From positions 1-64,000 of the forward strand of contig NZ_JBNILN010000004.1 in assembly GCF_050107715.1 (NCBI RefSeq): a stretch of DNA of 64,000 nucleotides, written 5' to 3'. Under the pieces are notes generated by a model. The model was not told the origin of the DNA, searched no databases, and was given only the letters and a program-made list of their open reading frames with translations. The translations under genes were made by a program, and so were the position numbers. The DNA is from Metabacillus_B sp050107715 (GTDB lineage: Bacteria; Bacillota; Bacilli; Bacillales; Bacillaceae). Below, one piece after another: positions 1-8,015 of the stretch (within the stretch, counting starts at the first letter, position 1; each line of letters begins with the position of its first letter).

Positions 1-161
1 GCCTAAGATGCTATATGCACTGTCTTAGGAGGGGCAATGAGATGCCCCTGTCTTGAAGGCTGTTCAAAACAGAAATGGACTGCGAACGTTTAGTCATTCA
101 AGAATCCCACCCGTCACACCGTAAGGTGTAGGGCTTGCGGCTTTAGCCGTGGGAGTCTCAA
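1..161 (+). mobile_element. Right end of an IS200/IS605-type insertion sequence
   Basis: The stretch has the subterminal hairpins and the terminal CTTTAGCCGTGGGAGTCTCAA-like end (about 141-161) typical of IS200/IS605 elements carrying tnpB. Stems seen: CCTAAGA with TCTTAGG (2-8/23-29), GGGGCA with TGCCCC (about 32-49), ACACC with GGTGT (about 116-128), CGGCT with AGCCG (138-149), and an outer CCCAC with GTGGG. No transposase reading frame is visible, so any tnpA or tnpB lies left of the window, or this is a solo end. In-frame murP-like sequence starts directly after it, so the element interrupts murP. The exact junction (158-163) is uncertain. Confidence 0.72.
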
Positions 162-181
162 CGGCGGTTTGCTGGCTGTAT
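1..181 (+). ncRNA. Possible omega-RNA (reRNA) scaffold and guide at the IS right end
   Basis: In IS200/IS605 elements the right end is transcribed as the guide RNA of TnpB, and the guide is the roughly 16-20 nt flank just past the element. The string of hairpins at 2-151 would be the scaffold and about 162-181 the guide, which here is murP sequence. Transcription, and the presence of a TnpB that could use it, are inference because tnpB is outside the window. Confidence 0.42.
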
Positions 182-705
182 TGGATGTTGGAGGACCCGG
201 TGCTGGATTTGTATTGGGAGCCACCTTCCTTCCTCTTGTAGTAACAGGGCTCCACCAAGGCTTAACCCCGGTTCACCTGGAGCTGATCAATTCGATCGGT
301 GACGATCCGCTGCTGCCAATTCTGGCGATGGGGGGAGCAGGTCAGGTTGGAGCCGCTTTTGCCATTTTTGCGAAAACAAAGAAAAAAAGGTTAAAAAGAG
401 CTGTTGGAGGAGGGCTTCCCGCAGGAATGCTCGGGATTGGAGAACCGCTTATTTTCGGCGTAACTCTGCCCTTGGGCCGTCCGTTCCTGACGGCTTGCCT
501 GGGAGCCGGAGTCGGGGGAGCTTTTCAGGCATATTTCAGCATTGCGACAACATCGATTGGCGTATCCGGAATTCCGCTCCTCTTCCTCGTGCACGCCAAT
601 GAAATCGTACTGTATTTGCTTGGACTGCTGATTTCTTATGGAGCTGGATTTCTCTTCACGTATCTATTTGGCTTTAAGGATGAAATGGCCAGTGAATTTA
701 CATGA
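162..705 (+). pseudogene. murP: 3' fragment of an N-acetylmuramic acid PTS transporter (EIIC domain), interrupted by an IS
   Basis: MurP is the PTS enzyme IIBC that imports and phosphorylates N-acetylmuramic acid. This fragment encodes only the C-terminal part of the EIIC membrane domain. The signature run GLHQGLTPVH is followed by LLPILAMGGAGQVGA and the substrate-region motif MLGIGEPLIFGVTLPLGRP, then hydrophobic helices. The frame is open back to about 160, where the IS605-type end begins, so the IIB domain and first EIIC helices should lie beyond the element. A TTG at 169 could be read as a start, but a product of 178 residues would not be a working transporter. Its stop overlaps the mupG start (ATGA at 702-705), so the two were translationally coupled. 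Confidence 0.85.
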
Positions 706-1723
706 TCGGCATTTCCTTCTACTTGAATGATCCACTCGCTGCTGAAAAGATTCGGGAGGCAGGGAAAATGGGGGTAAAGAAAGCCTTTACCTCCCTTCAT
801 ATCCCGGAAGATAAGGGGGATCTTGCAGCAGAAGCTAAGAGCCTTCTTGAAGCTGCAAGACAAGAGGGGATCCAGGTATATGCTGATGTGTCAGCAGAAA
901 CTCCTTCCAGGCTGAACCTTAACAGTATGAATGATTTACCTTCACTTGGCATAACAGGCTTGCGCCTCGATGATGGGTTCTCGCTTGAGGAGATGGCAGG
1001 ACTCGGCCGGATGTTTTCCATCGCGGTGAACGCAAGCACAGTATTTGAAAAGGATCTAAAAGAATTATTGTCTGCCGGGATTGAGCCAAGAAAGATCATT
1101 GCCTGGCATAATTTTTATCCGCGCAGGGAAACGGGTCTGGATGACGTTTTTTTTGCAAATCAAAACCGTGTTTTTGCCCTTTATGGAATCCAGACCGCTG
1201 CTTTTATTCCGGGAACGGGCAGGAAGCGCGGCCCTTTGAAAGAAGGCTGCCTACGCTTGAAAAGCACCGGAATGGCAATCCGCTTCACTCTGCAGTAGAG
1301 CTCGAGACACTGGGGACAGACAACATTTTTATAGGTGACCCAGACTTTACCGGGGAGCTGTTGGCTGATTTAGTAACCTATTCGAAGGAAAAGACGATTA
1401 AACTTAAAGCCAGATGCGATCATTCTGCAGAAGGCTTTTATCGTGTAAGGACGGATCTTTCCAGGGATGTCATCCGTTTGCTTGATACCCGGTCTAAAAA
1501 CCCTGTGCTGCCCCTCGCCTCAAAGGAGCGGAGGAAGGGTTCGATTACTATGGACAATGACCTTTACGGTAGATACCGGGGAGAAATACAGATTGTGAAA
1601 AGGGATTTGCCTGAGGATAAAAGAGTAAATGTAGTAGGAACCATTGAAATGGATGATATGCGGGTCCTTGATTTAATCCAGTCTGATCATTCGCTTTTGA
1701 TTGAGAGGATACGAGATGAATAG
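702..1723 (+). pseudogene. mupG: Frameshifted 6-phospho-N-acetylmuramidase (MupG, DUF871 family)
   Basis: MupG-type proteins are cytoplasmic enzymes of about 350 residues that split phosphorylated MurNAc-containing disaccharides brought in by the PTS. The first frame (702-1298) starts MIGISFYLND and runs through WHNFYPRRETGLD and AAFIPGTGRKRGPLKEG. The family continuation (PTLEKHRNGNPLH, then AVELETLGTDNIFIGD) is in the frame starting at 1250 and stays open to the TAG at 1723. One deleted base around 1246-1250 explains the break, and the length (1022 nt) is one short of a multiple of three. Together with the interrupted murP this suggests loss of the PTS branch of MurNAc recycling. A sequencing error at the frameshift is possible. 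Confidence 0.85.
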
Positions 1724-1742
1724 ATAAGGGGATGAGCCGAAA

Positions 1743-3110
1743 ATGAAAGGAAAAAGTCTGGCTTCACTGATTACCTTGGCGCTGATGGCACCTGCAGCCT
1801 TACAGGCAGAACCTGTTAGCGCTTCTGTTCAAGCTGAGCAATTGCAGGGCGAGCATAAAAAAGGGGGCACCGTACTGAAGGAAGTAAAAACACCGGAGGA
1901 CGCTGGATTTTCTTCCTTTGGACTTAAACGGGTGGACAAGCTGATTGAAGACGAGATACAAAAAGGATTTCCAGGTGCAGCCCTTATAGTCATCAAGGAC
2001 GGCAAAATAGTCAAGAACAAAACATACGGGTACAAAAAAAAGTACAATGGACTGGCCATCCTCAAAAATCCTGAAAAGGTAAAAAAAGATACGTTGTTTG
2101 ACTTAGCCTCGAACACCAAAATGTATGCTGCCAATTTTGCCCTCCAAAAGCTTGTTACAGAGGGGAAAATAAAGCTTGAAGATAAGGTCAGGACCTACAT
2201 TCCGGAATTCCGGGATCAGGAGACTGATAGGATTAAAGGAAAAGATACTCTTAGAATAGTGGATGTTCTTCATCATACCGCCGGGTTCCCGCCGGATCCC
2301 CAGTATCACAACCCGAGAGTTTCAAAGGAGCTTTATTCGCAAAACCGCGAACTTACCATAGCGAACATTTCAAAAACCCAGCTTGCCTATGAGCCGGGTA
2401 CAAAAAACATCTACAGTGATGTGGATTACATGCTCCTCGGGACCATCGTTGAACGGGTAACAGGAAAACCGCTTGATGAGTATGCGGAAAAACAATTATA
2501 CAGACCGCTTGGACTGGAACACACTGTTTTTAATCCTCTTCAAAAGGGATTCAAGCCGAAGGATGCTGCTGCCACGGAATTGATGGGCAATACCCGAGAT
2601 GGTGTAATTGATTTTCCGAATATTCGCACTTATACCCTGCAGGGAGAAGTGCATGATGAGAAGGCTTATTATTCTATGGGCGGGGTTTCTGGCCATGCCG
2701 GCTTATTCTCAAATACTCAGGATATGGCTGTCCTTCTGCAAACGATGCTGAATGGGGGAACCTACGGAAAAACCGAGCTTTTCAGCAAACGGACAGCTAA
2801 GGAATTTGTAAAGCCTTCCTCTCTGAATCCTACCTATGGGCTAGGCTGGAGGCTGAATGGGAATGAGAGCATGGAGTGGATGTTTGGGCCTCATGCAAGC
2901 AAGAGAGCATTCGGGCATACTGGATGGACAGGGACCGTAACAATTCTCGATCCGAAATATGATCTTGGCATTGTGCTGCTGACAAATAAAAAACATTCTC
3001 CATTAGTCAATGCTGCTGCTGATTCGAACACATTTGAAGGGGATCAATTTCAAACAGGCAAATATGGCAGTGTCGTAACAGCTGTCTATGAAGCCATGCT
3101 GAGATATTAA
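1743..3110 (+). CDS. amiE: Secreted exo-acting N-acetylmuramyl-L-alanine amidase, beta-lactamase fold (AmiE/YbbE type)
   Basis: 455 residues, against about 440 for B. subtilis AmiE (YbbE), which removes the stem peptide from MurNAc during cell-wall turnover. The N terminus is a signal peptide (MKGKSLASLITLALMAPAAL, then AEPVSA). Serine-hydrolase signatures of the class C beta-lactamase/PBP4* fold are visible: the SxxK-like SNTK within DLASNTKMYA (about residue 123), YSD in place of YxN (about 224), and HTGWTGT near residue 395 in place of KTG. It sits between mupG and nagZ, matching the order of the B. subtilis ybb locus. It works outside the cell, so its substrate supply does not depend on the broken murP. 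Confidence 0.85.
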   Translation: MKGKSLASLITLALMAPAALQAEPVSASVQAEQLQGEHKKGGTVLKEVKTPEDAGFSSFGLKRVDKLIEDEIQKGFPGAALIVIKDGKIVKNKTYGYKKKYNGLAILKNPEKVKKDTLFDLASNTKMYAANFALQKLVTEGKIKLEDKVRTYIPEFRDQETDRIKGKDTLRIVDVLHHTAGFPPDPQYHNPRVSKELYSQNRELTIANISKTQLAYEPGTKNIYSDVDYMLLGTIVERVTGKPLDEYAEKQLYRPLGLEHTVFNPLQKGFKPKDAAATELMGNTRDGVIDFPNIRTYTLQGEVHDEKAYYSMGGVSGHAGLFSNTQDMAVLLQTMLNGGTYGKTELFSKRTAKEFVKPSSLNPTYGLGWRLNGNESMEWMFGPHASKRAFGHTGWTGTVTILDPKYDLGIVLLTNKKHSPLVNAAADSNTFEGDQFQTGKYGSVVTAVYEAMLRY

Positions 3111-3131
3111 GCAGATCCAAATGGAAATTAC

Positions 3132-3145
3132 AGAAAGCGCTTACT
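3132..3145 (+). promoter_or_regulatory. Candidate CcpA (cre) site upstream of nagZ
   Basis: AGAAAGCGCTTACT resembles the catabolite-responsive element consensus TGWAARCGYTWNCW, with a mismatch at the first base. It lies between amiE and nagZ, about 45 bp before the nagZ start. It also overlaps a weak CGCT/AGCG hairpin followed by six T (3138-3156), so it could instead be part of a weak terminator. Confidence 0.35.
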
Positions 3146-3188
3146 TAGCGTTTTTTGTGTAAATACTAACCCCTTATAGGAGGATTAT

Positions 3189-5141
3189 ATGAAAAAAACA
3201 CATCTATTAACATATGGTTTGGTTTCGGCTCTCGTCCTTTCGGCGTTTACAGGCTTAAAACCGGCCGTGCAGGCTGAAGAATCCGGTAGCAGGCTGGCAG
3301 AAGCGGCCGAGCGTGCAGCTGACAGTATGACACTTGAAGAAAAGGTAGGCCAGATGCTGATGCCTGATTTCAGGAACTGGAAAAAGCAAGGAGAGGAAAA
3401 GGCGACGGGCTTCACAGAAATGAACCAGGAAGTCGGAGGCATCATTAAAAAATACCATCTTGGCGGGGTTATCCTTTTTGCCGAAAATGTTGTAGATACA
3501 GAGCAGACGGTCCGCCTCGCTGACGGTCTTCAGAAAGCCAGTGAAAACATCCCGCTCTTTGTCACAATTGATCAGGAGGGCGGGATTGTAACGCGTCTCC
3601 AATCCGGGACGAACCTGCCAGGAAATATGGCGCTCGGTGCCGGGCGCAGCAAAAAGAACGCCTATAACGCAGGTTCGATTACAGGAAAAGAACTTGATTC
3701 TCTAGGAATCAATGTCAACTTCGCTCCCTCCTTGGATGTAAACAATAACCCGGCTAATCCTGTGATTGGGGTCCGTTCATTCAGCAGCAACCCTGAGCTT
3801 GTGGCCTCACTCGGAGTACAGACCATTAAGGGACTACAGGATCAAAACATCGCAACCACTGCTAAGCATTTCCCCGGGCACGGGGATACGGCTGTTGACT
3901 CCCATTACGGACTTCCGATGGTTACCCATAATAAAGAACGATTAAAGAAAGTTGAGTTGTACCCTTTTCAAAAAGCCATTGAACAGGATGTCGATATGAT
4001 TATGACGGCGCACGTTCAATTTCCTTCGATCGATGACACGACGTATACGAGCAAAAAGGACGGCCAGCAAATTATGGTGCCTGCTACGCTTTCCCGTAAG
4101 GTTCTAACGGACCTCCTGAAAGACGAGATGGGCTTTGAAGGAGTCGTTGTGACCGATGCTCTCAATATGAAAGCCATTGCGGACAACTTTGGCCAGACAG
4201 AGGCAGTTATTATGGCGATTAATGCCGGGGTTGATATCGCACTTATGCCCGCACCTGTCACTTCTCTGGAAACTGAAAAAAATCTGGAAGAAGTATATAA
4301 CGGCGTAGTGGAAGCGGTGAAATCCGGAGAGATCCCGATGAGCGAAATCGATGATTCAGTTGAAAAAATTCTGGAATTAAAAATGAAGCGGGGCATTTAT
4401 GATCCGGGCGCAGCGGATTCCCAGTCGTCGATTGAAGATAAAATCAGCAAGGCCAAAAAGACAGTAGGCAGCATGAAGCATTACCACATGGAGAAGGAAA
4501 TGGCGCTGGATGCCGTGACTCTTCTTAAAAACGAAAACCGGACCCTCCCCTTTAAGCCAAAGAAAAATGAAAAAGTATTAATTCTTGCCCCATTTGAGGA
4601 TCAGGCAGAGGCGATGAGAAGAACGATCACTGAGCTTTATTCCAAGCAGCGAATCAATCGTGTGAAGATTGAGAGTCTTAGTTTTTCCGGAAAGGTATTC
4701 GACAAGGCCATTGCAAAAGAAATTGATCAGGCTGATTATGTCATCACCGGTTCATATGTTGTCAAAAATGACCCGGCCGTCAATGACGGAGTGATCGATG
4801 ATACTATAACAGACTCCAGCAAATGGGCCACTGTGTTCCCGCGTGCAGCCATGAATTATTCTCAGAAACAGGATAAAAAATTCGTCCTGATGAGCCTCAG
4901 AAACCCTTATGACACGGCTAATTTTGAAGAAGCTAAGGCCGTCATTGCTGTCTACGGGTTTAAAGGCTATTCTAATGGACGGTTCCGCCAGCCAAATATT
5001 CCAGCGGGGATCGAGACCATTTTCGGGTTATCGCAGCCAAAAGGAAAACTGCCTGTTGAGATCCCATCCGTCACTGATCCTGGAGAGCTTTTATACGACT
5101 ATGGCTACGGATTAAACGTTAACGGAAAACCTCTTAAATAG
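3189..5141 (+). CDS. nagZ: Secreted beta-N-acetylglucosaminidase, glycoside hydrolase family 3 (NagZ)
   Basis: 650 residues, close to B. subtilis NagZ (YbbD, 642), which releases GlcNAc from muropeptides outside the cell. A signal peptide (MKKTHLLTYGLVSALVLSAF) is followed by a GH3 TIM-barrel domain (about 35-400) and a second domain (about 420-650) that Gram-negative NagZ lacks. The GH3 motif KHFPGHGDTAVDSH at about residue 230 carries the catalytic histidine of the Asp-His dyad, and VVTDALNMKA (about 318) supplies the nucleophile aspartate. The B. subtilis enzyme has a lipobox cysteine; none is visible here, so this copy looks freely secreted. An AGGAGG at 3178-3183 precedes the start. Confidence 0.9.
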   Translation: MKKTHLLTYGLVSALVLSAFTGLKPAVQAEESGSRLAEAAERAADSMTLEEKVGQMLMPDFRNWKKQGEEKATGFTEMNQEVGGIIKKYHLGGVILFAENVVDTEQTVRLADGLQKASENIPLFVTIDQEGGIVTRLQSGTNLPGNMALGAGRSKKNAYNAGSITGKELDSLGINVNFAPSLDVNNNPANPVIGVRSFSSNPELVASLGVQTIKGLQDQNIATTAKHFPGHGDTAVDSHYGLPMVTHNKERLKKVELYPFQKAIEQDVDMIMTAHVQFPSIDDTTYTSKKDGQQIMVPATLSRKVLTDLLKDEMGFEGVVVTDALNMKAIADNFGQTEAVIMAINAGVDIALMPAPVTSLETEKNLEEVYNGVVEAVKSGEIPMSEIDDSVEKILELKMKRGIYDPGAADSQSSIEDKISKAKKTVGSMKHYHMEKEMALDAVTLLKNENRTLPFKPKKNEKVLILAPFEDQAEAMRRTITELYSKQRINRVKIESLSFSGKVFDKAIAKEIDQADYVITGSYVVKNDPAVNDGVIDDTITDSSKWATVFPRAAMNYSQKQDKKFVLMSLRNPYDTANFEEAKAVIAVYGFKGYSNGRFRQPNIPAGIETIFGLSQPKGKLPVEIPSVTDPGELLYDYGYGLNVNGKPLK

Positions 5142-5160
5142 GAAAAAGAAACAGGGAATA

Positions 5161-5197
5161 AGCATCCTGCGGAATAGCGGAACCCTCCGCAGGTGCT
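5161..5197 (+). terminator. Intergenic hairpin between nagZ and namZ
   Basis: AGCATCCTGCGGA pairs with TCCGCAGGTGCT around a loop of about 12 nt, followed by only a short T run (ATTTTCC). It could be a weak terminator or attenuator, or an mRNA processing or stabilising structure inside the operon. Confidence 0.55.
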
Positions 5198-5273
5198 ATT
5201 TTCCAATCAGGAAGCATATTAACAGACTTAATCTAATAGAGAACTTTTTAAGCAGATGGGAGAGGAAAAGCTT

Positions 5274-6509
5274 ATGAAAAAATGGATTATGGCACTAATG
5301 GCAGGAGTGCTTGCCATTGGAATGGCAACGTCCGCTGATGCATCCTGGTTTAAAAAGGAAAAAGCGAAAAAAGTGGTGACTGGAGCTGAGATGCTTTTTA
5401 AGCAGCATCAAAAACTCATTAAAGGCAAGCGGATCGGCCTGATTACAAATCCTACGGGCGTTGACCGGAATTTGAAGAGCATCGTTGACCTTGCTGCTGA
5501 AAGCAAAGATACAGAACTTACGGCTTTATTTGGTCCGGAGCATGGGGTAAGAGGAGATGCGCAGGCAGGTCAGTATGTAGAATACTATATCGACGAAAAA
5601 ACAGGGGTTCCTGTATACAGTTTATATGGCCAGACAAAAAAACCGACTCCGGAAATGCTGAAAAATGTCGATGTTCTGCTGTTTGACATCCAGGATGTGG
5701 GGACTCGCTACTACACGTATATTTACACAATGGCCTATGCGATGGAAGCTGCAAAAGAGAAGGGGATCCCGATCATTGTACTGGACCGGCCCAATCCGAT
5801 CGGCGGCATTCAAACAGATGGACCGGTTCTGGAACCAGAATTTTCATCCTTTGTCGGCAGATACCCGATCCCGCTCAGACACGGGATGACCGTCGGCGAG
5901 CTTGCCAAACTGTTTAACGATGAATTTGGCATTGATGCGGATTTAAAAGTAATTAAGATGAAGGGCTGGAAGCGGAATATGGACTTTGACGAAACGAACC
6001 TTCCATTCGTCATGCCTTCACCGAATATGCCGACGATTGAAACTGCCTTTGTTTATCCGGCGACTGGAATGATTGAGGGAACGAATCTCTCTGAAGGACG
6101 AGGAACAACCAAGCCCTTTGAACTAATTGGAGCGCCCTTTATCAACAGCTCGGATTTGGCTGAGAAGCTGAACCGCTTGAAGCTGCCGGGCGTATCATTC
6201 AGAGCAGCCTCCTTTACCCCGACCTTTTCCAAGCACAGCGGAAAACTCTCCCATGGGGTTCAGGTTTATGTAACAGACCGGAAGAAGTTTAAAGCAGTTA
6301 AAACGGGTCTTTCCATCGTGAAAACCGTCAAAGACATGTATCCGAATGACTTTCAGTTTTTAGCATCCAATCATTTTAACCTGCTGCTCGGAAACAGCTG
6401 GGTGAAGGAAATGCTCATAAATGGTGCTTCAGTAGAAGAAATCGGGAAAAGATACGAAAAAGAACGGAAACAGTTTATGGAAATACGGGAGCAATACTTG
6501 ATGTATTAA
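5274..6509 (+). CDS. namZ: Secreted exo-beta-N-acetylmuramidase (NamZ, GH171, DUF1343)
   Basis: NamZ removes terminal MurNAc from peptidoglycan chains and works in sequence with AmiE and NagZ. The start at 5274 is preferred over an ATG 18 nt upstream because GGGAGAGG lies 8 nt before it and it gives a clean signal peptide (MKKWIMALMAGVLAIGMATS). The mature part has the conserved ALFGPEHGVRGDAQAG stretch (about residue 85-100), DVLLFDIQDVGTRYYTYIYT and VLDRPNPIGG, which are DUF1343 hallmarks. The length (411 residues) matches the family. It is the last gene of the cluster and is followed by a strong terminator. Confidence 0.88.
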   Translation: MKKWIMALMAGVLAIGMATSADASWFKKEKAKKVVTGAEMLFKQHQKLIKGKRIGLITNPTGVDRNLKSIVDLAAESKDTELTALFGPEHGVRGDAQAGQYVEYYIDEKTGVPVYSLYGQTKKPTPEMLKNVDVLLFDIQDVGTRYYTYIYTMAYAMEAAKEKGIPIIVLDRPNPIGGIQTDGPVLEPEFSSFVGRYPIPLRHGMTVGELAKLFNDEFGIDADLKVIKMKGWKRNMDFDETNLPFVMPSPNMPTIETAFVYPATGMIEGTNLSEGRGTTKPFELIGAPFINSSDLAEKLNRLKLPGVSFRAASFTPTFSKHSGKLSHGVQVYVTDRKKFKAVKTGLSIVKTVKDMYPNDFQFLASNHFNLLLGNSWVKEMLINGASVEEIGKRYEKERKQFMEIREQYLMY

Positions 6510-6595
6510 TTTTACACGATGCTCCCAGAGCTTAATGTAAAAACCCCGCTTAAATATTAAACAAAAGGAGCTTAAAAGCTCTTGTATGAAAAAGC

Positions 6596-6628
6596 AAAAA
6601 AGCTTAGAGCCATGCTCTGAGCTTTTTT
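6596..6628 (+). terminator. Rho-independent terminator of the amiE-nagZ-namZ cluster
   Basis: A-rich 5' side with AAGCTTAGAGC pairing through loop CAT to GCTCTGAGCTTTTTT. An imperfect long stem directly followed by six T. Confidence 0.9.
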
Positions 6629-6821
6629 GCTCCTTGGAGAAGGTTCTGCACGGGTTTTTTTCGGATGCAGTAAACGCAAAGCTTTGCTTCATTCAATGCT
6701 TTTTTATCATGAATCAGACTTCACCCATACACATAAACAGGATTTGAATGATCCAGCGGCAGGTGTACATGTCCAGGCTTTAACGAGGACTGCTTTGAGT
6801 ATAAGAATAAGTCAGGAAATA

Positions 6822-6950
6822 GCGCGATTTTTGTCGAAAAGTCGATATAAGTAGTTAATGGCCGATTTAATAAAATTTCGGTCGATATATGAAAAGAACC
6901 GGTCGATATATCACCGGAATAGGTCGATATCCTGAAAATTAGACCGATAT
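6822..6950. repeat. Tandem array of GTCGATAT-like boxes at 20-21 bp spacing
   Basis: Related octamers begin at about 6822 (gcgcgatt), 6841 (gtcgatat), 6861 (gccgattt), 6881 (gtcgatat), 6902 (gtcgatat), 6923 (gtcgatat) and 6943 (accgatat). Steps are 19-21 bp, about two helical turns, and the sequence between boxes is A-rich but not conserved. The array lies in a non-coding stretch between the namZ terminator and the hut promoter. The unit is too short and the spacers too variable for CRISPR. Function unknown. Confidence 0.75.
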
Positions 6951-6990
6951 CCTACTCTTTCGTCTTCAGGTATAGCTTACAATGTCTCTT

Positions 6991-7015
6991 AACCAGCGTA
7001 ATTTACGCTGGTTTT
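6991..7015 (+). terminator. Terminator-like hairpin after the GTCGATAT array
   Basis: AACCAGCGTAA and TTACGCTGGTT form a near-perfect stem with a minimal loop, followed by TTTTCC. No gene is evident directly upstream. It may end a non-coding transcript from the array region or insulate the hut promoter. Confidence 0.6.
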
Positions 7016-7205
7016 CCTGGTTCGAAGCAAATAATAGCAAAACTAAGCTGTCTGGTGCAACCACGCCTCTTGCCAGCCGCACGAAGATGTCGATTGACCA
7101 GCAAAACCGGCCTTAACAGGTTTATTTTTCCAATTATATACAGAGATCCTCCTTTTCCCGGCTAATACGGCGCTATGATAGCAAACTAAAATTTCCCATA
7201 ACCGA

Positions 7206-7235
7206 TTGACACCGTCCTTGGTCCACCCATAGAAT
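7206..7235 (+). promoter_or_regulatory. Predicted sigma-A promoter of the hut operon
   Basis: TTGACA (7206-7211) and TAGAAT (7230-7235) are separated by 18 bp, about 50 bp upstream of hutP. No other convincing promoter is visible before hutP. Confidence 0.6.
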
Positions 7236-7285
7236 GAAGTTAGATATAAGTAATTAGCTGAAATTTCAAAAAATGAGGACCGCAT

Positions 7286-7723
7286 ATGACCATAAAAACA
7301 TTAATCGGAAAACAGGCTCTCCTTTTGGCGGCACTTTCAGAAGAGGAGTTAGTCCAGATGAATCTTTCCTTTCCGGATACTGTGTATTGCCAAGGAAGAA
7401 TTGGCTCAATGAATTTGCAAAAGGTCATTGCGGCAGTTGAAACGGCTGCTAAGCGGAACGGAATGATTAATGAAGGCTGCTACAGGGAGAACCATGCCCT
7501 ATACCACGCGGTTCTTGAAGCAATCGAGGGAGTTACCCGCGGACAGACGGCCATTGGTGAGATGAGCAGGACGGTTGGTCTTCGGTTTTCCGTTGTGCGG
7601 GGATGGCCTTATGAAGAACAAGCGGAAGGCGAGTGGCTCGCTGTTGCTTTTTACGGTACGATCGGAGCTCCGGTTAAAGGCCTGGAGCATGAAACGTCAG
7701 GGCTCGGAATCAATCATATATAA
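7286..7723 (+). CDS. hutP: HutP, RNA-binding antiterminator of the histidine-utilisation operon
   Basis: 145 residues, the usual HutP length. In the presence of L-histidine and Mg2+ HutP binds NAG-repeat RNA and prevents termination before hutH. The protein starts MTIKTLIGKQALLLAAL and contains the conserved C-terminal stretch VAFYGTIGAPVKGLEHETSGLGINHI with the histidines near the metal and ligand site. It is the first gene of the operon and is directly followed by the hairpin it would control. GAGG at about 7273 acts as the ribosome-binding site. Confidence 0.93.
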   Translation: MTIKTLIGKQALLLAALSEEELVQMNLSFPDTVYCQGRIGSMNLQKVIAAVETAAKRNGMINEGCYRENHALYHAVLEAIEGVTRGQTAIGEMSRTVGLRFSVVRGWPYEEQAEGEWLAVAFYGTIGAPVKGLEHETSGLGINHI

Positions 7724-7729
7724 AGCCAT

Positions 7730-7804
7730 TGCCTAGTTTGTTAGTAGCAAGAAGGAGGCGATGATGGTATTTTCGTATGCCATTGTCGGCTCCTTTTTAT
7801 TTTA
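7730..7804 (+). promoter_or_regulatory. HutP-controlled terminator with NAG-repeat binding site
   Basis: Before and along the 5' arm the RNA reads several NAG triplets (TAG, TAG, TAG, AAG, AAG, GAG within 7731-7758). The 5' arm (7752-7770) pairs with TATGCCATTGTCGGCTCC (7776-7793) and is followed by TTTTTATTTT. This is the layout of the hut regulatory terminator known from B. subtilis: a long stem plus NAG triplets between hutP and hutH. Which triplets are contacted cannot be told from sequence alone. Confidence 0.85.
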
Positions 7805-7810
7805 GCTCAG

Positions 7811-7952
7811 TGAAACTCGTCTGCAGATTGCAGGTAGCAGGCATTCGCTGATCCAAGGGCGGTGAGCCCCCTTGCCGCTTTGCGCCTGCGGGGTCTTACC
7901 TTTCCCGCTGCTCTTAGCACGGAGTTTCATGCCTTCCACTCCAATCAACAAG
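7811..7952. repeat. Degenerate Bacillus-type interspersed repeat in the hutP-hutH gap
   Basis: The arms TGAAACTCGT (7811-7820) and ACGGAGTTTCA (7919-7929) are inverted copies. The interior holds GC-rich GGGCGGTGAGCCCCCTTGCCG and GCGCCTGCGGGGTCTTACC, and the right edge is CCAATCAACAAGG. This resembles the repeat common in Bacillus intergenic regions with a CTGTTGATTG / CAATCAACAG end; shorter derivatives occur at 27003, 54765 and 60411. It would fold strongly in the hut leader downstream of the HutP terminator. Confidence 0.55.
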
Positions 7953-8015
7953 GGTTAATAAATCAACATCATACATGAACAAAGCCTTTATCCAAAATAC
8001 AAAGGTGGGATAAAC

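Noticed and set aside
1..160. C-terminal part of a TnpB protein in this stretch
   Set aside because: All frames are interrupted and the sequence is dominated by hairpins, so a non-coding right end fits better.
6822..6950. GTCGATAT array considered as a CRISPR
   Set aside because: Repeat unit of only about 8 bp, degenerate copies, spacers of about 12 bp and no cas genes.
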